This document shows, piece after piece, positions 16,959 through 25,900 of a DNA stretch of 64,000 nt. The notes below the pieces were generated by a model that was not told where the DNA came from, did no database searches, and worked only from the letters and a program-made list of their open reading frames with translations. Position numbers and translations under genes: made by a program. The stretch is taken from NCBI RefSeq assembly GCF_015160875.1, contig NZ_CP063374.1, forward strand, positions 496,001 to 560,000, given 5' to 3'. Positions within the stretch are counted from its first letter, which is position 1, and each line of letters starts with the position of its first letter. The stretch is from Streptomyces chromofuscus (lineage in GTDB: Bacteria; Actinomycetota; Actinomycetes; Streptomycetales; Streptomycetaceae).

Positions 16959-17253
16959 GTCCCGCACGAGGATCTGGAATTCTCTCCGCGCTCCGCCGCA
17001 CCCGCTCTCTGCGCCCGCCGCATCCGCGACTCGGTTCCCCAGCGGATCAACAAGGATCGACGGCCGAAACCGCTGGGGTGCTTCCCAGGCGCCGACTCCC
17101 CCGAGTCGGCACCGGCACCACCGCGTCATCGACCGTGCGGTGACGTCGGCTGTCGCCACCAGCAGGCCTACGGCACGGTTGCGTTCGGCACCGAACGACC
17201 AGCAAGGCCCTTGGCGAAGCCCGGCCCGACTCCGGAGCACGGCGCACCTCGAC

Positions 17254-17290
17254 TTGATAGGCAAGCGGCGACTTGCCTATGCTGTGGCCG
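17254..17290 (+). promoter_or_regulatory. Promoter, palindromic operator and leaderless start of the ArsR operon
   Basis: TTGATA (17254-17259) and TATGCT (17278-17283) are 18 bp apart. A perfect inverted repeat, ATAGGCAAG (17257-17265) and CTTGCCTAT (17272-17280), fills the spacer and overlaps both boxes. Transcription should start at or near the GTG at 17290, so the mRNA is probably leaderless and the repeat is the likely ArsR operator. Confidence 0.7.
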
Positions 17291-17592
17291 TGGCCGACGA
17301 CCTGTTCAGAGCCTTGGCCGACCCCACCCGCCGCACCATCCTCGACGAGCTCACGGAGAAGTCCGGACAGACACTGTTCGAGATCTGCGCGCGACTGAGC
17401 ATGAAGCATCAGCTCGGCATCTCACGCCAGGCGGTCTCCCAGCACCTCGCCGTGCTGGAAGCCGCCGGGCTCGTCGAGACCAGGCGGGAGGGCCGCTACA
17501 AGTTCCACGACCTCAACACGGCCCCGCTACGGCAGATCACCGAACGGTGGCTCGTGCCCGACGCATCCGAACCGGAAGAGAGCGCCCCATGA
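17290..17592 (+). CDS. ArsR/SmtB family regulator, leaderless
   Basis: 100 aa from GTG 17290 (MADDLFRALADPTRRTILDEL), the canonical ArsR N-terminus. The helix-turn-helix is GISRQAVSQHLAVLEAAGLV. No cluster of metal-binding Cys is seen, so it belongs to the non-metal subgroup often paired with glyoxalase/AHSA1 proteins. I chose this start because the promoter -10 box ends 6 nt before it; the frame is open to 17140. It overlaps the VOC gene by 4 nt and probably represses both. Confidence 0.82.
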   Translation: MADDLFRALADPTRRTILDELTEKSGQTLFEICARLSMKHQLGISRQAVSQHLAVLEAAGLVETRREGRYKFHDLNTAPLRQITERWLVPDASEPEESAP

Positions 17593-17981
17593 AGATCCAT
17601 CTGACCAGCGTCTTCGTCGACGACCAGGCCAAGGCACTGCGCTTCTACACCGAGATCCTCGGCTTCGTGAAGAAGCACGACGTCCCCGTGGGGGAGAAGG
17701 ACCGGTGGCTGACCGTGGTCTCGCCCGACGAACCCGGCGGCACGGAACTCCTCCTGGAGCCCGCCGGCCACCCGGCCGTCAAGACGTACCGCGACACGCT
17801 CGTCGAAGACGGCATCCCGCTCGCCCAGTTCGCCGTCGAGGACGTGAACGCCGAGTACGAGCGCCTGCGCGACCTCGGCGTCCGCTTCACCCAGGAGCCC
17901 CTGGAGATGGGACCGGTCACCACCGCCGTCTTCGACGACACCTGCGGCAACCTGATCCAGATCGCGACGAAGCCGCAGTAG
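17589..17981 (+). CDS. VOC/glyoxalase family protein
   Basis: 130 aa with the two beta-alpha-beta-beta-beta modules of the VOC fold (IHLTSVFVDDQAKALRFYTE start, second module at VEDVNAEYERLRDLGVRF, and TAVFDDTCGNLIQI end). Potential metal ligands are less clear than in true glyoxalase I. ATG overlaps the ArsR stop (ATGA), so it is translationally coupled. This ArsR-VOC pair recurs in actinomycetes; the substrate is unknown. Confidence 0.82.
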   Translation: MKIHLTSVFVDDQAKALRFYTEILGFVKKHDVPVGEKDRWLTVVSPDEPGGTELLLEPAGHPAVKTYRDTLVEDGIPLAQFAVEDVNAEYERLRDLGVRFTQEPLEMGPVTTAVFDDTCGNLIQIATKPQ

Positions 17982-18019
17982 ACGATCGACCGCGCTCGCT
18001 CGAACGCCCTGGCACACAA

Positions 18020-18048
18020 GACGGAGGGCCTCTCAACGGCCCTCCGTC
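18020..18048. terminator. Bidirectional terminator between convergent genes
   Basis: Perfect 11-bp arms, GACGGAGGGCC (18020-18030) and GGCCCTCCGTC (18038-18048), with a 7-nt loop, lie between the VOC gene (+) and a small - strand gene. The right arm overlaps that gene's stop codon. Confidence 0.75.
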
Positions 18049-18271
18049 ACACGCTTCCGTCGGTGTCGCGGTCCATCACACGGCGGGCAGCCTCCGCTTC
18101 CGCCGCCGCCGGTGACAATTCGTCGAGGGTGTCGAGTTCGGTGTCCGCTTCCAGTTCCCGTTCCCAGGCTGCCGCGAGGCGCTCCTGTTCCTCGCGGGGC
18201 TTGGCACTGACGGCCTCCCGGTGATCCGGGTCCAGAGCCGTCAGGAATCGTCCGACCGCATCCGTCGGCAT
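18047..18271 (-). CDS. Small acidic hypothetical protein
   Basis: 74 aa from ATG 18271, preceded by AAGGAGCACGGC, a good ribosome site. The product is highly charged and Glu/Ala-rich, likely one or two long helices (EEQERLAAAWERELEAD, then ELSPAAAEAEAARRVMDRD). No family recognised. The longer frame to 18463 overlaps nothing else but has no ribosome site. Confidence 0.55.
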   Translation of the reverse strand: MPTDAVGRFLTALDPDHREAVSAKPREEQERLAAAWERELEADTELDTLDELSPAAAEAEAARRVMDRDTDGSV

Positions 18272-18479
18272 GCCGTGCTCCTTGTCGCTGGTGGGGTGCC
18301 GCCACTCGTGGCCCAGCATGGCCAACGGTGCCCGCGGCAGACACCCGACACGGCTCGCGACCACCCTGATGGCCCCCCATCCCCTCCTTGCGTTCAGGAG
18401 GTCCGGGGTCGAAGCGCCGGACGCGCCGCTGAAGGAAACGTGATGCGCCGGCGTCCGGTACATCGGTCGGCTCCCTCAC

Positions 18480-19059
18480 CTCGGCCCGGACCTGTACCTG
18501 ACCCCGGTGAGCGTCGCACACGACTCCCCCGGACCGGGCATCGCGATCCACGGCCGTGTCGAAAGCGTGGGCAGTCCGCCGTGGTCCAGGGCGAACCGGG
18601 GCAGCGAGACACCGAACGTCGCCGCGATGGCGCCCAGGGCACGGCACTCGGCACCCACATCGCCGGGGCCGAGCAGCACATCCGTCATGTCCGAGTCGAG
18701 CGCCAGCTGCAGGGCCCGTCCCCACATGCCGGCGAGGAGCACCTCCGTACGGCTCGATGCTTTCCGCCCCCGCGAGCCGGTGGACGAAGCCGGCCCGCGT
18801 CGCGCCGGCCGTTCGCCGTCTCGAGGAAGGAGCGGAGGGACGGCGGCAGGGGCTGCTCCATCCCGAGCGCCAGGACGCGCTCGTCCAGGGCCGTCGTCCG
18901 AGACGAATCGGCAGAGGCGAATCCCAGCCGACGGTGCCGAACGATGTCCTCGTCCAGTACCTGGAGCGACTCCGGCTCCCGTGCGGCCAGCGCTTCCGGG
19001 CGCCCATCGCTCCACCGCTCGAGCAGTGGCTCCCACTCGAAGATCCCCATGTGCGCCAT
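18480..19059 (-). pseudogene. Frameshifted SMI1/KNR4 (SUKH)-like gene
   Basis: The protein can be followed through three frames. MGIFEWEPLLERWSDG to PPSLRSFLETANGRRDAG (from about 19050) comes first. FVHRLAGAESIEPYGG in a second frame (around 18780) follows, then LLAGMWGRALQLALDSDMTDVLL to PRFALDHGGLPTLS in a third, ending near 18480. The LPPSxRxFLExxNGxRxAG signature and following segments are typical of SMI1/KNR4-SUKH proteins, some of which are immunity proteins to toxins. At least two frameshifts make it non-functional unless the assembly is wrong. Confidence 0.6.
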
Positions 19060-19212
19060 CGTGGCATGCGGCACCGACAGTGAGTCATGTTCGCCCGCTG
19101 TCCGGTGGGAGCCGCCTTGCGGTTCAAGCGACGGATTCGGCATCGCGCTCGCGCGTGCCCCCGACACCGATGCTGCGGGCGCCGGGGGCACGTCGAGGTC
19201 AGCCCGGTGTCG

Positions 19213-21249
19213 TCACCTCTGACGGCGCCGGGTTCGCATCAGGAGAACGCCGCCTGCGAGCAGCAGTGCGGAGCCGGCTGCGGCGGGCCACAGACTCGCG
19301 CCGGTCTCGGCCAGTCCGCCCTGCTCCCCCTGCGGAGCGGCGACCTGCTGTCCGGCCGACGCCCCGGTGACGGAGCCGCCGGTCCCAGCGGCGGCTGCGG
19401 GCGCCCGGGACGTGGCGGCCGGTGACGGAACAGCCGACGTGCTCGCCGCCTTGGGCTCCACGGGACGCGGTGCGGTCGTCTCCGGGGTGCCGTCCGACGG
19501 GGCGGGAGCCTCGTCGTCCGGTGCCTGGGTGGGCTCGACACCAGCACCGGCTTCACCCCCTGCATCGTCGCCTGGCCGGTCCCCACCACCGTCACCCGGC
19601 TGGGCAGGCTGCTCGCCACCGCCGTCACCCGGCTCAGCAGGCTGCTCCCCCGCGCCGCCGTCACCCGGCTGCTCCGCCCCGCCGTCGCCGGCGCCCGGAT
19701 CCTGAGGAGCATCCGTCGGCTCGTCCTGGCCTCCGCCGTCGCCGTCGCCGTCTCCGGCGCCCGCCTGGCACTGCCGCCCGCCGTTGATGCAGTCGACCAT
19801 CTCCGCCATCAGGTCCTCGTCGAAGACGTTGATGAAGTCGCCGTGGTCGGTGACCGGCTTGTGGAGCTGCTCCGGGAAGGAGTCCACCGCGAACAGCGGC
19901 GTCGTCCGGCCGCCGTCGTTCAGGCTCGGCGCGTCGACGTCGTAGACGATCCGCTGCACCAGCTGCGGGATCGCGCGGAAGCCGGCGGGGCAGTTGCCGG
20001 AGGCGTCGGCGAACGCGACGTGCGTGCGGTGGTTGGCGCTGTCGATGTTGGAGCCGTCCCAGCAGCTCTGGAAGCGGAACGTGCGCACCACGTCGCTGCC
20101 GGACGGGCAGAGCGGGTACTTGTCCTTCAGCTGGCGGTCCTCGAAGCCGGTGCAGCTCCAGGAGGCGTTCGCGTTGGCGGGGCCGTTGACGAAGGCCTTG
20201 GCGTCGCCGGTGATGATGCGCAGCAGCCGCGGCATCGCGGTGACCTCACCGAGCGGGTTGCCCACGAACGTCAGCGTGACCTCCTTCGGCGTCACGATCT
20301 CACCGGCGTTGCCCTCCACTCCGCCGCCGGGCGACTGGGCGTCCTGCTCCTGCGTACCGTTCTGCAGTCGCAGCACGGGCCAGTAGTACGACGACCTGTC
20401 CCCCGGGTCCACGCAGCTGGTCTCGGCGGCCGCGAGATCCTCGTCGCCGGCGAACGCGTTGTTCGCCTGGTTGCCGACGTAGTCGTGGAAGTGGTGCGCT
20501 CCGTTGGTGACGCCGGGGGCGACGATCACGTTGTCCGAGTTGAACAGGCCCTCGGCGTTGACACCGCAGCTGGTCGTGAAGGTGCCACGTGAAGCGCCCT
20601 CCGTCTGTTGCGGGGCGGGCACGTTGGGCTGGACGCCGGTGATGTCCGCGTAGTCCGCGGCGACGGGGCCGTTGCCGGCCTGGCCGCCGATTCCCCCTTG
20701 TCCGTCGCCGGCCTGATCACCCCCGTCCGCCTGCCCGTCCCCCTCCGCGCCGGCGGAGCCGTCACCGGCCTGGCCCTCACCCTCGGGGTCCTGCGCGCCC
20801 TCGACCTCCTGCAAAGTGCAGGCCGCCAGGGCCTCGAGCCCGTCCGGCCGCTCGCCCGCGTTGTCCAGGGCGAGGGCGATGCGCTCGATCGTCGCCGCGC
20901 GTTGCTCCGTCAGCGGTTGCACGACCGCCTCCTCGGCGGAGCCGGTCGACTGCTGCTGCAACTGCCGGTAGGCGTCGGCGATCTGCTGGTCGAGCAGGGC
21001 GAGTTCCTTGTCGACCTCCGCCCGCGCCGCGTCGGGAACCGCGGTCAGCCGTTCCCCGACGTCGGGGCAGTCGATCGTCGCAGTACCCCACGCGCTCGTG
21101 GTGTCACCGACGTCGCCCCCCGAACCGCCGTCGGTTGCAGAGGCGTACACATTGACACCGACGAGCCCTCCGCCGCCCAGCATCAGCGCGACAGCGGCGA
21201 ATGTCGCGCGCCGCGCGCCGGTTGGACGTCTGCGCGTGTTGTGTCTCAC
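19213..21249 (-). CDS. Secreted DUF1996 protein with C-terminal LAETG sorting signal
   Basis: 678 aa. A basic, hydrophobic N-terminus (signal or membrane anchor) precedes a coiled-coil-like stretch (about 50-130) and a Gly/Asp/Gln-rich linker. The DUF1996 domain follows (about 215-460, with VAPGVTNGAHHFHDYVGNQ, SSYYWPVL, SCWDGSN, and a late HKPVTDHGDF segment). A 170-residue Pro/Gly/Asp/Glu-rich stalk then leads to LAETG, a hydrophobic segment and RTRRRQR, the full sortase E-type wall-anchor signal. DUF1996 is found in fungal and actinomycete secreted proteins; its activity is not established. No sortase E gene is adjacent. ATG at 21249. Confidence 0.82.
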   Translation of the reverse strand: MRHNTRRRPTGARRATFAAVALMLGGGGLVGVNVYASATDGGSGGDVGDTTSAWGTATIDCPDVGERLTAVPDAARAEVDKELALLDQQIADAYRQLQQQSTGSAEEAVVQPLTEQRAATIERIALALDNAGERPDGLEALAACTLQEVEGAQDPEGEGQAGDGSAGAEGDGQADGGDQAGDGQGGIGGQAGNGPVAADYADITGVQPNVPAPQQTEGASRGTFTTSCGVNAEGLFNSDNVIVAPGVTNGAHHFHDYVGNQANNAFAGDEDLAAAETSCVDPGDRSSYYWPVLRLQNGTQEQDAQSPGGGVEGNAGEIVTPKEVTLTFVGNPLGEVTAMPRLLRIITGDAKAFVNGPANANASWSCTGFEDRQLKDKYPLCPSGSDVVRTFRFQSCWDGSNIDSANHRTHVAFADASGNCPAGFRAIPQLVQRIVYDVDAPSLNDGGRTTPLFAVDSFPEQLHKPVTDHGDFINVFDEDLMAEMVDCINGGRQCQAGAGDGDGDGGGQDEPTDAPQDPGAGDGGAEQPGDGGAGEQPAEPGDGGGEQPAQPGDGGGDRPGDDAGGEAGAGVEPTQAPDDEAPAPSDGTPETTAPRPVEPKAASTSAVPSPAATSRAPAAAAGTGGSVTGASAGQQVAAPQGEQGGLAETGASLWPAAAGSALLLAGGVLLMRTRRRQR

Positions 21250-21843
21250 GGTTTGTACTCCTACGCGTTGGTCGGCCGGGCATGAGTTCCCCCGCGTGCC
21301 ATACGCGCCCCGAAGCGGGTGTGTTCAACCGGCTCACCGATTCACAGCAACCTCATGACCCACACCACGGCCGACGGGCGACACCCGAGTGTCCATTTCG
21401 GCTCGCCAGAGCACCTGCCACCAGTGCACGGACCGAAGAGCGTACGCCGATCCGGCCAGGTGCTGATCACGTGCGACCGGACCGACCGCCAATGGGTCTG
21501 CCCCTCGCCGATCCAACGCCGTCGCGAGTGGCGCTGCGGGAGGCCGGTGACGGCTCTCCGTGGCTGGTCGGCCCCTGCCTCTCCGCGATGGCGGTGCTGA
21601 CGCCGACCGCGCTCCTGCTCGGCAGGGAGACCAAGGACGTCTCCCTGGACGACGGTGAAGCCGCCTCCGTGAGCGACGACACCGCGCCCCGGTTCTTTCT
21701 CCGCCCCCTGATCCTGCCGCGCGGCGCACGGCGTGTCCCCGTCCCGCCGGGGACACGCCGTCAAGGCCGTTCGCCGGTCGCGCTGTCCGGCATCGTGCCT
21801 CGACATGTCCCGGGGCCATGCGTGTCCCGCGCGGCCGGCCCCG
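21250..21843. other. 594-bp gap; coding-like stretch of unknown nature
   Basis: No confident gene. A + frame from ATG 21492 has strong G/C codon-end bias and reads LREAGDGSPWLVGPCLSAM, then TALLLGRETKDVSLDDGE, before running into the LuxR-type gene antisense. I cannot assign a family. It may be a gene remnant. Confidence 0.3.
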
Positions 21844-22878
21844 CTACAACCAGCCCCGCCGGGCCGCCTGCCAGGCGAGTTGCATGCGCGTCGTGGCTCC
21901 GGCGAGTTCCATCATGTGCTGGACGTGCCGCTGCACCGTGCGCCGGCTGAGCCCCATCTGGGTCGCGATCGCCTTGTCGGCCACTCCCGCCACCAGCAGT
22001 GACAGCAGGCGCCGGTCGGTGGCGGACAGGGGGTCCGACGCGCCGGCGCCGTCGGTGCCCGAGACGGATCCGGTGTCGTCCACGACCAGCGGCACCGCGT
22101 CCTCCCAGTAGCGCTCGAAGAGCGCGATCAGGGCGGCGAGCAGATTGCTGTCGCGCACCAGCGCGGCAGTGGGCTCGTCCGGGTTGCCGTTGGGGCCGCC
22201 CGGCACGAGCGGGCAGACGGCGATGGCACGGTCGGCCACGGCCAGCCGCAGCGGCAGATGGGGCACCGATCGGGCGATCTCGCCCGCCCGCACCCCCTCG
22301 ACAACGTTATCGACGGCACCCTCGTCGTCGAAGAAGGCCTTCTCGTACAGCACCCGGTAGCGCACGCCGCGGGCCAGCGCCTCGAACTCGGCCCGATTGG
22401 TGCCGGACGGCATCGCCACGTACTGCGCCTTGCAGAACCAGAGCAACTCGTCGCGCGCCCCGTCCTGGATCTGCCGCAGGTGCAGGCGCAGCGCCTCGGC
22501 TCCGGTGATGACCTCGATCAGATGACCGGCGTCCCGCCGGCGCAGGTTCTCGCGGTAGGTCTCCAGGAGCCCGGCCGCCTCGGCGCGGGCGAGATCGAGG
22601 GCTTCGGCGGAGCGCTTGAGCCGGGGCAGGAGGGCCACGTCCGGGGGCGTGGCGACGTACTGGCGGGGCAGTACGTCGTTCTGGCTGACCATGCCCTTGG
22701 AGGCCAGCGCGGTCAGAAGTCGCTGGGTTTCTGCCGGTTGGAGCCCCAACCGGTCGGCGACATCCTGTGCGGAGGCACGGCCCACGTCCACGAGAAGGCG
22801 GTAGATGGTCTCCTCGGTGCCTGTGACTCCAGCGGCCTCCAGCGTCAAAGCGTCCTCCTGGGACAGGATGATGTTCAC
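21844..22878 (-). CDS. TrmB-like/LuxR-type transcriptional regulator
   Basis: 344 aa. The N-terminal part is a TrmB-type winged helix (TEETIYRLLVDVGRASAQDVA, then LTALASKGMV). The C-terminal part is a LuxR HTH (LSLLVAGVADKAIATQMGLS, RRTVQRHVQHMM). The middle (about 100-260) resembles the phospholipase-D-like/effector region of Streptomyces regulators of this type. The class often controls secreted enzymes or secondary metabolism. ATG at 22878. It lies downstream of and co-oriented with a large protease gene, but a terminator separates them. Confidence 0.8.
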   Translation of the reverse strand: MNIILSQEDALTLEAAGVTGTEETIYRLLVDVGRASAQDVADRLGLQPAETQRLLTALASKGMVSQNDVLPRQYVATPPDVALLPRLKRSAEALDLARAEAAGLLETYRENLRRRDAGHLIEVITGAEALRLHLRQIQDGARDELLWFCKAQYVAMPSGTNRAEFEALARGVRYRVLYEKAFFDDEGAVDNVVEGVRAGEIARSVPHLPLRLAVADRAIAVCPLVPGGPNGNPDEPTAALVRDSNLLAALIALFERYWEDAVPLVVDDTGSVSGTDGAGASDPLSATDRRLLSLLVAGVADKAIATQMGLSRRTVQRHVQHMMELAGATTRMQLAWQAARRGWL

Positions 22879-22918
22879 TCACTCCAATCGTTGAGGACCG
22901 TACTACGCCATGGTGGCA

Positions 22919-22946
22919 GGTGAGAGGGCGCATTGCCCCTCTCACC
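22919..22946 (-). terminator. Terminator after the subtilisin-like protease gene
   Basis: Perfect 10-bp arms, GGTGAGAGGG (22919-22928) and CCCTCTCACC (22937-22946), 8-nt loop, lie 21 nt past the protease stop codon on the - strand. Confidence 0.7.
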
Positions 22947-22966
22947 CGCCACCCGTTCATCCAAGG

Positions 22967-25900
22967 TCAGCCGCGATGCAGGTACGCCCTGTTCACGGTC
23001 TGCCGGATCGAGTTGCCCTGCGCGTCCTCGGCCGTGACGCGGAGCGTCACGAAGGCGTCGCTCCGGACGGAGGCCGGCTTGACGACGGTGGCCGAGAAGA
23101 CGTTCCCGCCCCGGGCCTCGACCGGCACCTTGCTGAAGTGCTCACCGTCGTCGTAGGAGACCTCGACCACCGTGCGCACGCCCCGCGGAGCGTCGAGCCC
23201 GTCCTGGTTGCGCACCGTCAGGCCCAGCGAGTACGAGCGGCCGGGACTCACGGCGTTGCGCGCGTCGACCGGTACGTCGTAGTCGACCTGGAGCAGTGGC
23301 AGCCGCGTCGCCTCCGTGGTCGAGTCGGAGCGGAACGACCAGGAGGTGTCCGTGGAGGTGGCATAGTCCCAGTCGCCGGACTCGCGGGTCGTCTCGAGGC
23401 GCAACCGGTACGCGGCGTCCCCGGAGGGCACTTCGACGTTCCGCCACGCGTCCGCGAGATCGATCACCTTCTCGCCGTTGCGGAACAGCTCCGCGTTCGC
23501 CGTGTCGATCGTCGTCACCTCCCGCGTGCCGATGCCTCCGCCGCCGGTCTGGATCAGACGGGACCAGTGGCCGGACTGGGAGTCGGTGAACTCGGGGATC
23601 CGCAGCCGGAGCATGTTCCCGCTGCGCGTGCTGGGCTCTCCACCGCGCGGGATGGACGGCCGGACGACGGCTCCCTGCCAGGTGTTGCGCACCTGCTCGC
23701 CCGCCCGGTAGGTACGCGGCGCCTCGCGCAGGCCGGCGCTCAGCGGGGTGTCGACGTCCGCCAGGGTGTGGTGGTGGACCACCTGGTGCCACTCGGTGTC
23801 GCCCGAGGTGACGTACTCGGTGCGGGTGAAGGCGGTCGGCGCGTGCCGGGTGTACTGCAGCCAGATGAACTCCTGGTAGGGCCGGCGGGCGAAGCGCTGC
23901 TCCGCCGCCCACGGCTCACCGCCGTTGTCCGCGTACGTGGAGCGGACCACGGCGCTGTTGCTCTCGGAGACCGTGTGGACGACGCGTTCGGGGATGCGCT
24001 GCTCGGCCACCTGCATGACGTCGTAGAGGTACGGGCTGCGCGCGGTGCCGCTGAAGGCGATGGTGGTGGTGCCCCGCGCGATCCGCCGCAGCAACTCCGC
24101 TCCCGTGCCGGCGCCGACCCTGACGGTGGGGATCTTCCAGCGGTCCCCGTGGGGCGTCCACCGGGTCCAGCCGATGTCGCTGAAGTGGACCACCATGACG
24201 GCGCGGGCGCCGGCGGCAGCGGCCTGCTCCGTCAACTCGGCTCCGCCCACCCCCGATTCGTCGGTGAGGACGGCGAGCTTGCCGCGGACGTCGCGGAAGT
24301 CGGGCTCGGTCACGGTGCCGGCGTCGACGGCGGTGAGCTTCGCGCCGCGCGGGTCGAAGAGCGGCGACTGCGGCATGTAGTACGCGTCGAGGTCCTTGCG
24401 ATCGCCGACGACCTCGGTCTGGAGCAGGGGCGCGACCATCTGCCAGCGGGAGGCGAACTCGAAGGTGCCGTCGGTGACCTGCTCGGTGGGGCTGACGTAG
24501 AGCTCTTCGGCGACGTCGAAGTACATGGTGCCGTCGAGCCAGCCGTGCCCGTCGATCTCCCGGTACGTCTGGAAGCTCAGGATGCCGCTCTGTTCGGCCG
24601 GCTTGGGTGTGCGGATCTCGACCTTGGTGGTCCTGCGGGGGTCGACGACGACGGTGGTGTCCTTGGTGACCCGGATCTCCGGCAGGACGATGTGCCGCAG
24701 CACCTCCTTGCCGTTCTCCTGCTCGATGCCTCCGGAGGTCACCTGGTACGTGCCCTCTTCGACCTCGGCTACGGCGTTGTCACGGTCGGTGTACCCCACG
24801 AATCCCTCGGCCCCCCAGATGTTCGGGAGCGCGTGGACGCGCCGGCCGTCGCGGTCGTAGGACACGATCGTGAGCTTGTGCACGGGGCCGCGCACGATCA
24901 GGCTCAGCGTCGTGTGCACGGTGACGGTGCCGTCCGCGGTGGACGCCGTCAGGTATCCGTAGTAGTCGCCCTTCACGGCACGGGAGGGGTCCACGGTGAG
25001 CGGCATTTCGGCCGTCGCGCCCGCCGGCACGGTCAGGGATGCCGCGTCCAGGCGCAGGGCGCCGGAGCCGACCTCGCGGCCGCTGCTGGTCGCCAGCCCG
25101 GCGCGCAGGCCGAGGGTGACGGCCTTGTCTGAGTGGTTGGTGTAGCGGACGGTGCGGGTGTGCGTGCCGCTCTCGTCGGACCCGTAGGTGCCCAGGGCGA
25201 GGGTGCCGGTGGCGGTGACGGGAGTCCGGGTGGCCGCGGCGAGGTCGATGCGGCCGCCGCCCTGTTCGGTGACCTGCTGGCCGGCGATGGTGCGTGCCGT
25301 GCTGGTCAGCGCGTCCTTGAGCCGGGTCGCCGACCAGTCCGGGTGCTGCTGGGCGAGCAGTGCCGCCGCTCCCGCGACGTGCGGGGTCGCCATCGAGGTG
25401 CCGGAAGCGGCCACGTAGGAACCGTCGACCACCTCTCCCATGGTGGTGCCGGTCGCCCGGGCGGCCACGATGCCCACGCCGGGTGCGGTCACCTCGGGCT
25501 TGACGGCTTCGTCGCCGGCCCGGGGACCACGGCTGGAGAAGTCGGCGAGGGAGTCGTCCCGGTCCACCGCGCCGACGGTCAGCGCCGCGTCGGCGGCGCC
25601 GGGGGAACCGATCGTGCCCCGGGCGGGGCCCGAGTTGCCCGCCGCGACGACGAACAACGTGCCGGTGGACTCGGAGAGTTCGTTCAGGGTCTGGCTCATC
25701 GGGTCGGTGCCGTCGGTGGGCTCACTGGAGCCGAGCGACATGTTGACGACCTTGGCGCCCCGGGCGACGGACCACTCCATGCCCGCGATGACCTGCGACG
25801 CGCTGCCGTAGCCGTCGTCGCCCAGCACCTTGCCGATCAGCAGGTCGGCGCCGGGGGCCACGCCCTTGCGGCTGCCGTCGGACGCCGCGCCGGAGCCGCC

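Noticed and set aside
22910..25132. 740-aa frame (and a following 608-aa frame) antisense to the S8 protease
   Set aside because: Shadow of the protease gene; composition is Val/Arg/Gly-rich and no family fits.
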